This document shows, piece by piece, positions 14,678 to 23,921 of a stretch of DNA of 64,000 nt. The DNA comes from Flavobacterium aeripolare (GTDB taxonomy: Bacteria > Bacteroidota > Bacteroidia > Flavobacteriales > Flavobacteriaceae), in the NCBI RefSeq assembly GCF_013294025.1, contig NZ_JABSNL010000002.1, positions 186,001 through 250,000 on the forward strand, written 5' to 3'. Under the pieces are notes generated by a model. It was not told where the DNA came from and did not search any database. It was given only the letters and a program-made list of their open reading frames with translations. Position numbers and translations under genes: made by a program. The number at the start of each line of letters is the position of its first letter. The first letter of the stretch is position 1.

Positions 14678-16853
14678 TTAGTACAAGACTTTTTGAAATT
14701 ACATTGTAAAAATTCTCTGGAGAGAATGGCTTTGTAACTACATCATTCATGCCGTAAGATAATAGCATTTCTCTATTTTCATCTAGAGAAATGGCTGTTA
14801 TGGCAATAATAGGAATCGATGTATTGAATTTTCTAATTTCCTGCGTTGCAATAGTTCCATTAATTCCGGGTAAATGCACGTCCATTAATACAATGTCGTA
14901 GTGATTGTTAGCGAGATTTGTAATTGCTTCCTCACCATTGTCTATAACAGTGCAATTTGCACCCTTATTTTGCAGCATCTTAACGGTAATCATTTGGTTA
15001 ATTTTGTTGTCTTCAACCACTAATATGTTTTTATTTAACAATACTGAATGATCTTCATTTAATAAATTTGCACTCATTTCGTCTGAATTTTTATCTATAT
15101 TAAATTCAAGTTCAAAGCTAAATGCAGAGCCTTCTCCTAATTTACTTTTAAGTTCAATTTCTCCTCCTAATACAGAAACTAGCTTTTTAACGATTGTCAA
15201 TCCCAATCCAGTGCCACCATATTTTCTGTTGATTTCTACAGAGCCTTGAGAGAAGCTTTCAAATACTGTTTCAAGTTTATCATCAGCAATTCCTATTCCT
15301 GTATCGGTAATTGTAAAGTAGACTGTAACTGTGTTCTCTGAAATCAAATTTGCTGTAGTTGAAATAGTAACCGCGCCATTTTGAGTGAACTTTAAAGCAT
15401 TATTGATCAAATTCATAAAGATTTGAGAGAGCTTTGTTGGATCGCTTAATAATGTTTTTGGGATTTTTTCGTCAAATAGAACGTTGAAATAGTTGTTGTT
15501 TGTAATCGCGAGACCATTTAAGGAACTCTTAATATCAGTTAGTAGTTCTTTTAAATCGAAAGGAATGTTTTCTACATCAATTTTATTAGACTCAATTTTA
15601 TTTATTTCTAAAATTTCATTGATAAAGGTAGCTAAGTAATTACCAGAAAACTTTAATGATGCCAAGTAGTGAAGCTGTGATTTTTTTGGATTTTCTTCTA
15701 ACAGTAAATGTGTGATTCCATTTATTGCATTTAACGGAGTTCTAAGTTCATGACTTACTGTTGATAAAAATTCCGATCTAGCTCTTGACGCTTTTTCTGT
15801 TTTTTCTTTTTCTAAAATTAGTTCCTTATTCTTTTCTTTAAGTAGTAAATTAGTCTTAGTACGGATGACATTATTTTTATATAAAGACAAACTTAGCAAT
15901 GATAAAATCGAAATAAGAGCAATGGCTAAAATATTGATTAGCTTAGAGAATTTATTATTCCTTTCTTCGTCTGCTAGTTCTTTATTTGCTCGCTCGATAG
16001 ATTTAAGTCTCTGGCTTTCTTTAAACTGGTCGTAATCGTCAATTCTTAATTTCTGATTGTTTGAAATTCGTAAGCTTTCTTTTAAATTGAGGTGTAATTT
16101 TAAAAAAGAATACGCTTTGTTTTTCTCTAGTAGTTTTTCGTAAACGGTGCTTAATGCAAATGCAATCTCTGATTTTTGATCGATATTTTTACTTTTGGAA
16201 TTTTCTTCAAAAGCTTTCGAAAAATAATTTAGAGCAACGTTGTAGCGATTATTTGCTAATTCAATCAAACCTACTTGGTAGTAAGCCTCGGCTTTAATGG
16301 TGGTGTTCTCAGCTGTAGGATTTGTTGCGATGATACTATTGAATAAGTTAGTGGCTATTTTTGGTTTTCCAACAGACCTGAAAATAATTCCTTTTTGTAC
16401 TGTTATAGCATCGTCTAAATCATGGTTTGGTATGGGTAAAGCTCTTCTAATAGCTAAGCTTTTATCAATATATCTTTTGGCAGAACTGTAATCTTTTTTT
16501 CTTATTTTGGCTAAGCCAAGGTAGTAATAGGCATCTGAATACGATACCGAAGCAGCTTGCTTTTTAAAAATTGCAATGCTTTCAGTTAGAAAATTTTCGG
16601 CATCTTCATTTTTATTAAGATCAAAATAAAGCTTCCCTAAAACAAATGTTTGACATGCTTTATTGTAACTGTCTTGATTTTGCTCGCTGTAATTAATTGC
16701 CTTTTGAGTATAATAAATGGCATTTTTATAGTTGTCTTCTGCGGTGTTCTTTGTTGCTAATTTACTATAAATAGAAGTGCTATCTACATCCGCATTTTTT
16801 TGCGAATATAGTAGTACAGAAAAATGAAGAAGAAAAACCAAAAAATATTTCAT
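14667..16853 (-). CDS. hybrid sensor histidine kinase with periplasmic TPR domain and receiver
   Basis: 728 residues. A signal peptide (1-17) leads to a TPR-rich sensor (about 25-280), then a predicted coiled segment and one membrane helix (about 297-322, LINILAIALISILSLLSLSL). The HisKA domain has the phospho-acceptor His in STVSHELRTPLNAING (about 365). The HATPase has an N box (FMNLINNALKFTQNG), DTGIGIADDK and GGTGLGLTIVKKL. A C-terminal receiver has LVVEDNKINQ, the phosphorylated Asp in IVLMDVHLPGING, and VTKPFSPENF. No DNA-binding domain is fused, so output must pass to another protein. The signal is unknown. It overlaps the PNP gene tail to tail by 11 bp. Confidence 0.92.
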   Translation of the reverse strand: MKYFLVFLLHFSVLLYSQKNADVDSTSIYSKLATKNTAEDNYKNAIYYTQKAINYSEQNQDSYNKACQTFVLGKLYFDLNKNEDAENFLTESIAIFKKQAASVSYSDAYYYLGLAKIRKKDYSSAKRYIDKSLAIRRALPIPNHDLDDAITVQKGIIFRSVGKPKIATNLFNSIIATNPTAENTTIKAEAYYQVGLIELANNRYNVALNYFSKAFEENSKSKNIDQKSEIAFALSTVYEKLLEKNKAYSFLKLHLNLKESLRISNNQKLRIDDYDQFKESQRLKSIERANKELADEERNNKFSKLINILAIALISILSLLSLSLYKNNVIRTKTNLLLKEKNKELILEKEKTEKASRARSEFLSTVSHELRTPLNAINGITHLLLEENPKKSQLHYLASLKFSGNYLATFINEILEINKIESNKIDVENIPFDLKELLTDIKSSLNGLAITNNNYFNVLFDEKIPKTLLSDPTKLSQIFMNLINNALKFTQNGAVTISTTANLISENTVTVYFTITDTGIGIADDKLETVFESFSQGSVEINRKYGGTGLGLTIVKKLVSVLGGEIELKSKLGEGSAFSFELEFNIDKNSDEMSANLLNEDHSVLLNKNILVVEDNKINQMITVKMLQNKGANCTVIDNGEEAITNLANNHYDIVLMDVHLPGINGTIATQEIRKFNTSIPIIAITAISLDENREMLLSYGMNDVVTKPFSPENFYNVISKSLVLTSS

Positions 16854-16865
16854 TCAGTTTTATTT

Positions 16866-17861
16866 TTACGAGCTAGTAATCAATATCAGGTCGATTAATC
16901 GAGATGAATAGCCTATTTCATTATCATACCATCCTACGACTTTCACCATTTTATCAATGACCGACGTTAATTGTGCATCAAATACACATGAATTAGTATT
17001 CCCAATGATGTCTACAGAAACAATAGGGTCTTCGGTATAATCTAGGATGCCTTTTAATTTGCTTTGTGCAGCATTTTTGAAGGCAAGGTTGATTTCTTCT
17101 ATGGTAACAGCTTGCTTTACATTGAAGGTGATATCTGTTAATGAACCATCTGGAACAGGAACTCGAATGCCGCAACCGCCTATTTTGCCCTCTAATGTAG
17201 GGAATATTTTTGTCAATGCCTTAGCGGCACCTGTAGTTGTAGGAACAATTGATTGACTAGCTCCTCGAGCTCGTCGTAAATCCTTGTGCGGTTGATCGTG
17301 TAAGCTCTGATCAGTGGTATATGAATGTATGGTTGTAATATAGGCTTGCTCTATTCCACACAAATCATTAATAATTTTAATCATAGGAGCTGCGTTATTT
17401 GTTGTGCAGCTCGCATTAGATATAATCTGCTCTGTACCGTCTAAGATGTGCTCATTCACCCCGAGAACAACTGTTTTTATAGTATCTACTTCAGAAGGCG
17501 CAGAAAGGATAACCTTTTTTGCGCCTGCTAAAATATGTTGATGCAACTCTTCATGAGTTTTATATTTACCTGTAGATTCAATAACGTAATCTACATTTAA
17601 GCTTGCCCAGTCTAAATTAGAAAGTTCTTTTTCGTGAAAAAAAGCAAATTGTTGCCCTTCAATTAAAAATCCGGTATCGTTAGTTTCAATAGTCTTTTTT
17701 AATACGCCATGAATACTATCGTACTTTAATAAATGTGCCATTGTCTTTGTATCGGCAATGTCATTAATAGCAACTACTTCAATCTTAGGATGGTTTAAAA
17801 GTAGGCGAAATAAATTTCTACCGATTCTTCCAAATCCATTTATGGCAACTCTTGTTTTCAA
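16866..17861 (-). CDS. gap: glyceraldehyde-3-phosphate dehydrogenase, type I
   Basis: 331 residues; the NAD(P)-dependent glycolytic and gluconeogenic enzyme. The Rossmann start VAINGFGRIGRNLFR, the catalytic Cys in SNASCTTNNAAP (about 150), the His in TTIHSYTTDQ (about 177) and the phosphate-binding LRRARGASQSIVPTTTGAAKA are all intact. WYDNEIGYSSR closes the domain. It lies 51 bp downstream of lipA in the same direction, separated by a perfect inverted repeat (17882-17905). It may be read from the lipA promoter. Flavobacteria often carry more than one GAPDH, so this need not be the main glycolytic copy. Confidence 0.95.
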   Translation of the reverse strand: MKTRVAINGFGRIGRNLFRLLLNHPKIEVVAINDIADTKTMAHLLKYDSIHGVLKKTIETNDTGFLIEGQQFAFFHEKELSNLDWASLNVDYVIESTGKYKTHEELHQHILAGAKKVILSAPSEVDTIKTVVLGVNEHILDGTEQIISNASCTTNNAAPMIKIINDLCGIEQAYITTIHSYTTDQSLHDQPHKDLRRARGASQSIVPTTTGAAKALTKIFPTLEGKIGGCGIRVPVPDGSLTDITFNVKQAVTIEEINLAFKNAAQSKLKGILDYTEDPIVSVDIIGNTNSCVFDAQLTSVIDKMVKVVGWYDNEIGYSSRLIDLILITSS

Positions 17862-17881
17862 TTTTTGTGGATTGATCTCTC

Positions 17882-17905
17882 AATCGATTACAGTGGTAAT
17901 CGATT
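17882..17905. promoter_or_regulatory. perfect 10-bp inverted repeat upstream of gap
   Basis: AATCGATTAC, four bases, GTAATCGATT, lying between the lipA stop (17913) and the gap start (17861). No T-run follows on the minus strand, so it does not look like a standard terminator. It could be an operator or an mRNA processing or stability hairpin. Confidence 0.5.
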
Positions 17906-17912
17906 AAATATT

Positions 17913-18782
17913 TTATAAAATGTGTTTTTGTGCTTTGTAAGAAGAACGAACTAAAGGTCCGCTTTCAACATGTCTGAATCCAAGTTCTAAACCATATTTT
18001 TCATATATAGCAAATTGTTCTGGCGTTATGAATTCTTTCACTGGAAGGTGTTTCTTACTTGGTTGTAAATATTGACCTATAGTTACTACATCAACATTCG
18101 CGTCACGCAAATCTCTCATAGTTTGAAAAACTTCCTCTTCTTGTTCGCCTAGGCCTAGCATAATACCAGATTTGGTTCTATTGATTCCTTTTTCTTTTAA
18201 ATATCTCAAAACCTCTAAGCTACGATCATATTTTGCTTGAATACGAACTTCACGAGTTAATCTTCTTACTGTCTCAACATTGTGAGAAACCACTTCTGGA
18301 TTAGCTTCAATAATACGATCGATATTTCTTTCTATTCCTTGAAAGTCAGGAATCAAAGTCTCAAGTGTAGTGTTTGGGTTCATTCTACGAATAGCTTTCA
18401 CAGTTTCAATCCATATAATAGAGCCACCATCTTTTAAATCGTCTCTATCCACACTAGTGATAACAGCATGTTTAATATTCATGATTTTAATAGAACGCGC
18501 TACTTTTTCTGGTTCGTCCCAGTCAACCGTTTCAGGTCTTCCTGTTTTTACACCACAAAAACCACATGATCTAGTACAGGTATTTCCTAAGATCATGAAT
18601 GTTGCAGTACCTTCTCCCCAGCACTCACCCATATTGGGGCAGCTACCAGACGCACATATTGTATTTAAGCTATATTTATCTACTAAACCGCGAAGTTCAG
18701 TGTACTTTTGACCTATTGGGAGTTTTACCTTTAACCATTTTGGTTTCCCTACAGGTAAATTTTTATCTAAAACAGTTTCCAT
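17913..18782 (-). CDS. lipA: lipoyl synthase LipA
   Basis: A radical SAM enzyme that inserts two sulfurs into octanoyl groups on lipoyl domains. Both 4Fe-4S sites are present: the auxiliary cluster motif [12 protein letters not shown] (CX4CX5C, about 43-54) and the radical SAM motif CTRSCGFC (CX3CX2C, about 72-79). The C-terminal RSSY that completes the auxiliary site is at about 278-281. The length of 289 is typical. It acts after LipB, encoded at about 2 kb here, though the two genes are not adjacent. A good promoter lies just upstream at 18801-18829. Confidence 0.97.
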   Translation of the reverse strand: METVLDKNLPVGKPKWLKVKLPIGQKYTELRGLVDKYSLNTICASGSCPNMGECWGEGTATFMILGNTCTRSCGFCGVKTGRPETVDWDEPEKVARSIKIMNIKHAVITSVDRDDLKDGGSIIWIETVKAIRRMNPNTTLETLIPDFQGIERNIDRIIEANPEVVSHNVETVRRLTREVRIQAKYDRSLEVLRYLKEKGINRTKSGIMLGLGEQEEEVFQTMRDLRDANVDVVTIGQYLQPSKKHLPVKEFITPEQFAIYEKYGLELGFRHVESGPLVRSSYKAQKHIL

Positions 18783-18800
18783 ATATTAATTTTCAATATA

Positions 18801-18829
18801 CAAAGATAATGAATGTGTATTAAATACAA
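18801..18829 (-). promoter_or_regulatory. Bacteroidetes-type promoter of lipA
   Basis: On the minus strand, TTG (18827-18829), 18 bp, then TATCTTTG (18801-18808). It lies 18 bp from the lipA start, giving a short leader. Confidence 0.65.
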
Positions 18830-18923
18830 GGGCTTTAGCGATTATAGGTTGGGGAATTTTTTTAATGATAAGAGATTTCCTGATAAGATTTTCTAGTAGT
18901 GAAAAGTTATAGAGGTGGAGGAT

Positions 18924-18959
18924 AAAAAAAGCAGAATTTATAAAATTCTGCTTTTTTTT
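18924..18959 (-). terminator. intrinsic terminator after the TonB-like gene
   Basis: Stem AGCAGAATTT / AAATTCTGCT flanked by A- and T-runs, so it could work in both directions. It serves the leftward gene ending at 18966. Confidence 0.85.
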
Positions 18960-18965
18960 AGACAA

Positions 18966-19796
18966 TTAATTTACTTGAACTATTATAGGTAGATTGTAAG
19001 CCGTTCTTACCGCTTTTGAACCTATCATTCCTGGTGACCATTTTGTTTTCATTGATTGTAATACTCTAATGGCTTCTTTATCGAGTCCGTAACCAGGATT
19101 ATTGACTACTTTAATGTCGCTCATTGTACCGTCTTTTTCAACAACAAATGACACGTAAATTTTGATTAATTTTTCGTTGTTTACCTCAGGAGTTCTAAAT
19201 CTATTTACTACGTAGCTGTAAAATTTATCCATTCCCCCTGGAAATTGCGGTAACTTATCTAGCACTGCAGTTGTTACTGTAGTATTACCGTAATCAGTGG
19301 CTACGGTACTGGCAGTTCCAGATCCTGTACTTGCATTTGTAACACCACTAGAAATACCAGTTCCTTCAATGGTTGGTCTTTTAATTGAAATTGCCTCTAT
19401 ATTTGTAGGGATCTCATTTAATGCTAGTTCAGGTTTTACAATCGTGGGGTTTGAAAGTTGCTTTTTCATTATTACGGCTGTAGGTTTTTCAATAGTTGCT
19501 TGCGCTACAGGCATTTGTTGAGATGGCTTACTAACCGGAGGAATTATCGCTGTTAATTCGACGATTTCATCAATAGTATTCGTGCTAGTTGTTACAACTG
19601 TACTGCTAGAAATCTTGAAGAAACTCATCAGTTTAGGAATTGTCATTAAAGCAGCACAAAATAGCAAACCGACAAATAATGAAAATATTCCGGTCTTAGT
19701 ACTTTCTTGACGCAATCGATAGGCGCCGTATTCTTTGTTTCTGTTTTCGAAAACTAAATCAATCCAACTGGTTTCGTAAATGCTAGGTTTAGACAT
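18966..19796 (-). CDS. TonB-family energy transducer
   Basis: Chosen start ATG 19796 gives 276 residues beginning MSKPSIYETSWIDLVFENR. An in-frame ATG at 19853 would add 19 unlikely residues. The plan is a short cytoplasmic segment with ENRNKEYGAYRLR, one membrane helix (about 35-60), a Pro/Thr-rich periplasmic linker (about 65-160), then the TonB C-terminal domain (about 195-276). Conserved TonB_C pieces are VSFVVEKDGTMSDIKVV and WSPGMIGSKAVRTAYNLPI. Such proteins couple the ExbBD proton motor to outer-membrane receptors. exbB and exbD are not nearby, so which receptors it serves is unknown. Confidence 0.88.
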   Translation of the reverse strand: MSKPSIYETSWIDLVFENRNKEYGAYRLRQESTKTGIFSLFVGLLFCAALMTIPKLMSFFKISSSTVVTTSTNTIDEIVELTAIIPPVSKPSQQMPVAQATIEKPTAVIMKKQLSNPTIVKPELALNEIPTNIEAISIKRPTIEGTGISSGVTNASTGSGTASTVATDYGNTTVTTAVLDKLPQFPGGMDKFYSYVVNRFRTPEVNNEKLIKIYVSFVVEKDGTMSDIKVVNNPGYGLDKEAIRVLQSMKTKWSPGMIGSKAVRTAYNLPIIVQVN

Positions 19797-20197
19797 AATA
19801 ATATATTTAGAGGTTAGATAATTATTAAGAAAGGCATTGCTTGATAGGAACATTAGTAAGAGTACTATGATAAAATTACTTTATTGTTTTCATTAAATCT
19901 AATGTTATTGCTGAAAATTAAAATATATTTTACTTAAATACTTTTTTGTAGTATGTAATAAGTTCTTTTAATGTTAAATAATTGAATTTGTAACAATGTT
20001 ATTTTGGGGTAGTTTAGATGTTTCTTAGGTTATATAGGGAGCTGAGAATTAAGTTACGTTACATAATTATCTATAAGGAACTTAGTCGCAATTTTTAAAA
20101 TTAGAAGAGTAATAAAGGGCCGAGCTAAATATGATTATAGATATTGTGTAAGATTTGCGCAGCTAGTCATTAAGAAAGTGGTGCGTGCTCTAATAAA
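19797..20197. other. non-coding region upstream of the TonB-like gene
   Basis: About 400 AT-rich bases. It should contain the leftward promoter of the TonB-like gene, but I found no clean -33/-7 pair. No plausible ORF, RNA structure or repeat was seen. Confidence 0.5.
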
Positions 20198-20233
20198 TAA
20201 AAGCGGTGCATTTTTTAAGTGCACCGCTTTTTA
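20198..20233 (-). terminator. intrinsic terminator after the sigma factor gene
   Basis: Perfect 11-bp stem AAAGCGGTGCA / TGCACCGCTTT with a 9-base loop. The minus-strand side continues into a T-rich tail, so it ends the glycosyltransferase-sigma transcript. Confidence 0.85.
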
Positions 20234-20254
20234 TGTTGTTAATGACAAATCATT

Positions 20255-20806
20255 CTATCTTTTATTTCTAATAATCTCGGCTAATAGTTTCTTAGCGCGT
20301 AGCAACTTTATTTTTACATTGCTCAAAGGCTCGTTTATAGCGGTAGCGATTTCCTGGTAACTCATTTCTTGAAAATAGCGCAATTGAATCACTTCTTGAT
20401 AATGTGGTTTCAATTCTTTTATGTAACGCAATAGTTGAGATAAATTTTGCTCGGTAATTAGTTCATCTTCTGCAGATGGGGTAGTATCTGCAATATTGTA
20501 TGCTTTTTGGTCTTCTCTATCTGTGATTTCGATAAAAAGGCTGGATTTCTTTTTACGAAGTAGGTCGATATGAACATTTTTAGCAATACTGATAAGCCAA
20601 GTGTTGAATTGAAATTCAGGATTGTAGGAAGCTATTTTATCAAATGCTTTTGAAAAAGTTTCAATGGTAATATCTTCAGCACTAGTTTCATTTTCTGTTC
20701 GTTTAAGCATAAAGCCATAGACTTCGTTCCAATAAAAATTCAGAAGAAAAGTAAACGCTGTTTGATCGCCTTTTTTAGCTTTTTCTATTTGGGTAATTAT
20801 TTCCAA
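20255..20806 (-). CDS. ECF-type RNA polymerase sigma factor
   Basis: 183 residues with only sigma regions 2 and 4. Region 2 (about 10-85) shows the typical EDITIETFSKAFDKI and FNTWLISIAKNVHIDLLR. Region 4 (about 125-178) is a helix-turn-helix with YQEVIQLRYFQEMSYQEIA and LSNVKIKLLRAKKLL. The start overlaps the end of the upstream glycosyltransferase by 10 bp. No anti-sigma gene follows; a terminator comes next. Control is therefore by transcription, by an unlinked partner, or through the glycosyltransferase neighbour. Confidence 0.92.
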   Translation of the reverse strand: MEIITQIEKAKKGDQTAFTFLLNFYWNEVYGFMLKRTENETSAEDITIETFSKAFDKIASYNPEFQFNTWLISIAKNVHIDLLRKKKSSLFIEITDREDQKAYNIADTTPSAEDELITEQNLSQLLRYIKELKPHYQEVIQLRYFQEMSYQEIATAINEPLSNVKIKLLRAKKLLAEIIRNKR

Positions 20807-21903
20807 TGTGTTGGCTTTGAAATAAGGTTAGCTATAAAGGTATTGATTTGGAAATAAATAGAAACGATTTCGATAATAGGAAATAAAAATTTTAAATCCT
20901 TTTCCTTTAATTTTCGTGCAGCGCAGCCTACTACAGTCCATGCCACAGCATATCTTACAACAATAATTGCTAGAACGATAATCCATTGAAATTCGTAAGC
21001 TAACAAGATGCTTGGTACAATAAAAAACAAAAGTTGTGATATAAAAAACAGGGACATTTGAAATTTATCTTGCTTTTTATAATGACTTACTGTAGATAAG
21101 TGGCGTCTTTTTTGGTTTTTCCACTCCTTATATGTTGTCTTTGGTGTCGAATAAGTGAAGCTTTCAGGAGCGTATATTACCGTCGTGTTTTTAGCTGTCG
21201 CGGCTTCATTTATAAATAAGTCGTCATCTCCTGTGCGCACTTGTATGTGGTTAATGTATCCGTTTACATTAAAAAACTCCTCCTTTTTATAGGCCATATT
21301 GCGACCCACACCCATGTAAGGGCGGCCTAATTTTGTCCAAGAAAAATATTGTGTTGCTGTTAAAACTGTTTCAAAACGAATTAGTTTGTTTAAAAATGAT
21401 TTGGCTATTTTTTCATAACCACCATAACCTAAAACAATCGTTTTTTGCATGGTGAATTGCGAACTCATAGTGCTAATCCAGTCCTTTGAAGTAGGGTAGC
21501 AGTCGGCATCAGTGAATAATAAATATTCTTTTTTAGCGGTCTTTATCCCTAGCGTTAAAGCATATTTTTTATTTCCCCAAAAAGCCTCGTTGTTTTGAAC
21601 TTTTACTAGGGTGACATTAGGATAGATTTGTTCGAATTCTTCAAATACTTCTAGCGTATTGTCACTAGAAGCATCATCGATTAAGATTATTTCAAAATCA
21701 GGATAGTCTTGCTCAGCTAAAAGCGGAATGAATTTTTTTACGTTCTCCTCCTCATTTTTTGCACATACAATTACCGAAATAGGTAATTTCTTAGGTGTTA
21801 TTTTTTGCGCTTTCGCGAAAGCAAATTTCCCAAAAATCACTAAGTAATAAAACAACTGAAGGACAACAATAAATATAAAAAAGTAGAGGATCAGTATAAG
21901 CAT
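20797..21903 (-). CDS. membrane-bound family 2 glycosyltransferase
   Basis: 368 residues. An N-terminal membrane helix (about 3-25) precedes a GT-A domain with ISVIVCAKNEEENV (about 43), DASSDNT, the metal-binding TDADCYP (about 131) and TGDDDLFIN (about 228). KNQKRRHLSTVSHY resembles the (Q/R)xxRW-like acceptor motif. Two or three membrane helices (about 283-345) close the protein. This fits processive or lipid-linked sugar transferases of the envelope. The donor and acceptor are unknown. It overlaps the sigma factor gene downstream. A leftward -7-like TACCTTTG lies at 21934-21941, without a clear -33. Confidence 0.85.
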   Translation of the reverse strand: MLILILYFFIFIVVLQLFYYLVIFGKFAFAKAQKITPKKLPISVIVCAKNEEENVKKFIPLLAEQDYPDFEIILIDDASSDNTLEVFEEFEQIYPNVTLVKVQNNEAFWGNKKYALTLGIKTAKKEYLLFTDADCYPTSKDWISTMSSQFTMQKTIVLGYGGYEKIAKSFLNKLIRFETVLTATQYFSWTKLGRPYMGVGRNMAYKKEEFFNVNGYINHIQVRTGDDDLFINEAATAKNTTVIYAPESFTYSTPKTTYKEWKNQKRRHLSTVSHYKKQDKFQMSLFFISQLLFFIVPSILLAYEFQWIIVLAIIVVRYAVAWTVVGCAARKLKEKDLKFLFPIIEIVSIYFQINTFIANLISKPTHWK

Positions 21904-22099
21904 CAGAGTTTAATATGGTTTTTAAATCATCGGCAAAGGTAAGAATACAATTAGTAAAAAAGGAGTATAAATTATGAATTTTATTCGAAAATAAAAGACA
22001 TAAAACTTCTTTTAAAAACAAACGTATTACCCCTGTCAAACATACGATTAACGTCGCTCCAAACAATCTAGCAGTTTCAGCTGATGCTTATAAAAAGAA

Positions 22100-23113
22100 T
22101 TAGATAATGTTTACTTCGGCGTCAATTTTTATTCCAAATCGCTCATAAACAGTTTTTTGAACTAGCTTAGACACATCTAGAATTTCTTGCCCTGTTGCAG
22201 TACCATAATTTACTAATACTAGGGCTTGGTTTTTATGTATTCCTGCATCACCATAGCGCTTTCCTTTGAGACCAGCTTGTTCAATAAGCCATCCCGCAGG
22301 TACTTTTACCTCGGTGTCTGATATTTCGTAGTATTTCATATCAGGAAATTTACTTAGAATGGGAGCAAAGTCTTTTTTAGAAACGATAGGGTTTTTAAAA
22401 AAGCTACCACTGTTTCCTAGCTCTTTAGGATCTGGCAATTTACTTCTTCTTATAGCAATCACGGCATCGCTCACATTTTTAAGTGATGGAGTTGTAATGT
22501 TTTTTTGAGCTAATTCGGCCGCAATATCGCCGTAAGAAATACTGATTTTGTGATTTCTTTTACTCAGCTTAAATACTACTGATGTGATTATATATTGATC
22601 TTTTATCTCATTTTTGAAGATGCTTTCACGGTAGCCAAAATTGCATTCTTCCTTATTGAAGACCTTAATACTTTGATCTTTTATAGCAACTGCTTCACAT
22701 GATACAAAAGTATCTTTGATTTCGGTGCCATAAGCACCAATGTTTTGTACAGGGGTTGTACCTACATTACCGGGGATTAGCGACATATTTTCGAGTCCGC
22801 CAAAATCTTGACTGATGGTCCATAAAACAAACTCGTGCCAGTTTTCTCCTGCCATGCTTTCTACCCAAACAAAATCATCATCTTCATTTATAATTTGCTT
22901 TCCTTTTAAGTCTACATGAATTACTAGTGCCTTTATATCCTGCGTTAACAGCATGTTACTACCACCACCAAGAATGAATTTAGGTTTTGAATGCTGTTCT
23001 GCTAGAACAGTCTTCAATTCGGCGATTGTGTGTACAGCAACAAATTGTTGTGCTTTTGCTTCTATGCCAAAAGTGTTGTAATTCTTTAAAGAGATATTAT
23101 TATAAATTTCCAT
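22100..23113 (-). CDS. murB: UDP-N-acetylenolpyruvoylglucosamine reductase MurB
   Basis: A 337-residue FAD enzyme of peptidoglycan precursor synthesis that reduces the product of MurA (encoded at about 52 kb). Seen: NYNTFGIEAKAQQ at the start, FAD-binding ILGGGSNMLL (about 47), MSLIPGNVGTTPVQNIGAYG (about 110), YRESIFK with the substrate-binding Tyr/Arg, and NSGSFFKNP with the catalytic Ser (about 233). The Tyr of YRESIFK marks this as the type I (E. coli-like) form. It appears to be transcribed alone. Confidence 0.95.
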   Translation of the reverse strand: MEIYNNISLKNYNTFGIEAKAQQFVAVHTIAELKTVLAEQHSKPKFILGGGSNMLLTQDIKALVIHVDLKGKQIINEDDDFVWVESMAGENWHEFVLWTISQDFGGLENMSLIPGNVGTTPVQNIGAYGTEIKDTFVSCEAVAIKDQSIKVFNKEECNFGYRESIFKNEIKDQYIITSVVFKLSKRNHKISISYGDIAAELAQKNITTPSLKNVSDAVIAIRRSKLPDPKELGNSGSFFKNPIVSKKDFAPILSKFPDMKYYEISDTEVKVPAGWLIEQAGLKGKRYGDAGIHKNQALVLVNYGTATGQEILDVSKLVQKTVYERFGIKIDAEVNII

Positions 23114-23231
23114 GGAAATGATGGTTTTGCTTGCTTAAAAAATGAGATCAAAAATAGCGATTATATATTATGTTAACATTCAAACTACAAGAATTTAGAG
23201 TAAAAAAATTAGTTTGATCAACTACTTTAGA

Positions 23232-23912
23232 CTAGAAATTTTCTTCTGCTTCTAATGCGCGATTCATAAATTCATTCAAAGGTTTTAACACTATTAATTT
23301 TTTTGCTTTTTCTGCAACAAAATTTTCTACTGTGATTTCGTTAATGTCAAAAGGCTGCATGACTTCAAAGCTCTTAAGTTTTAACAGCTCAACTGCGGGG
23401 TGTTCTTTGTCGTAGCCTCTTGGTGGATTTTTTAGTGCTGTTTTTTCATTACGAGCAAAAGTTCCGAATTCTTTTTTGAATTTTTTATCCTTGAGAATTG
23501 CTTCCAGATCTTCGTGAAAAAAAGCGATTTCCTTGCGTACTTTTTTTAAGTCATCAGGGAGTGGTGCATAAAATCCGCCCGCTATAAAGCTTGCTCCATG
23601 TTCTATATGGACATAATATCCCGCTCTATTATTTCCCTTAGCGCCAGAAGATAGCCAGACCCCAATGTGTGATTTATAAGGTGATTTATCCTTTGAAAAT
23701 CGTATGTCTCGATTGATTCTAAAAGTACAGTTCTTTACTTCTAGCATTCCTAGAGAAGGATCGAGAGGTTTCATCGCTTCAAGAAAACGAGCTACCATCT
23801 GGTGATAATCTGCTTTAAAATTATCGTACCTTTTTCTATTTGCTGTAAACCAATCGCGGTTGTTATTTGCTTTTAAATCGTCTAGAAATTGTAAACTATC
23901 TGGTGTTAACAT
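23232..23912 (-). CDS. DUF2461 / TIGR02453 family protein
   Basis: 226 residues. The start has LDDLKANNNRDWFTANRKRYD, and the middle has NRDIRFSKDKSPYKSHIGVW and GYYVHIEHGASFIAGGFYAP, all hallmarks of this widespread family. I know no established function. The core looks like a soluble alpha/beta protein without signal peptide. It lies 9 bp after the rhodanese lipoprotein gene in the same direction, so the two are probably co-transcribed, but this gives no functional hint. Confidence 0.85.
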   Translation of the reverse strand: MLTPDSLQFLDDLKANNNRDWFTANRKRYDNFKADYHQMVARFLEAMKPLDPSLGMLEVKNCTFRINRDIRFSKDKSPYKSHIGVWLSSGAKGNNRAGYYVHIEHGASFIAGGFYAPLPDDLKKVRKEIAFFHEDLEAILKDKKFKKEFGTFARNEKTALKNPPRGYDKEHPAVELLKLKSFEVMQPFDINEITVENFVAEKAKKLIVLKPLNEFMNRALEAEENF

Positions 23913-23921
23913 AATTAAGGT

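Noticed and set aside
18370..18711. Plus-strand ORF opposite lipA
   Set aside because: Lies fully antisense to lipA and shows no domain or codon bias of its own.
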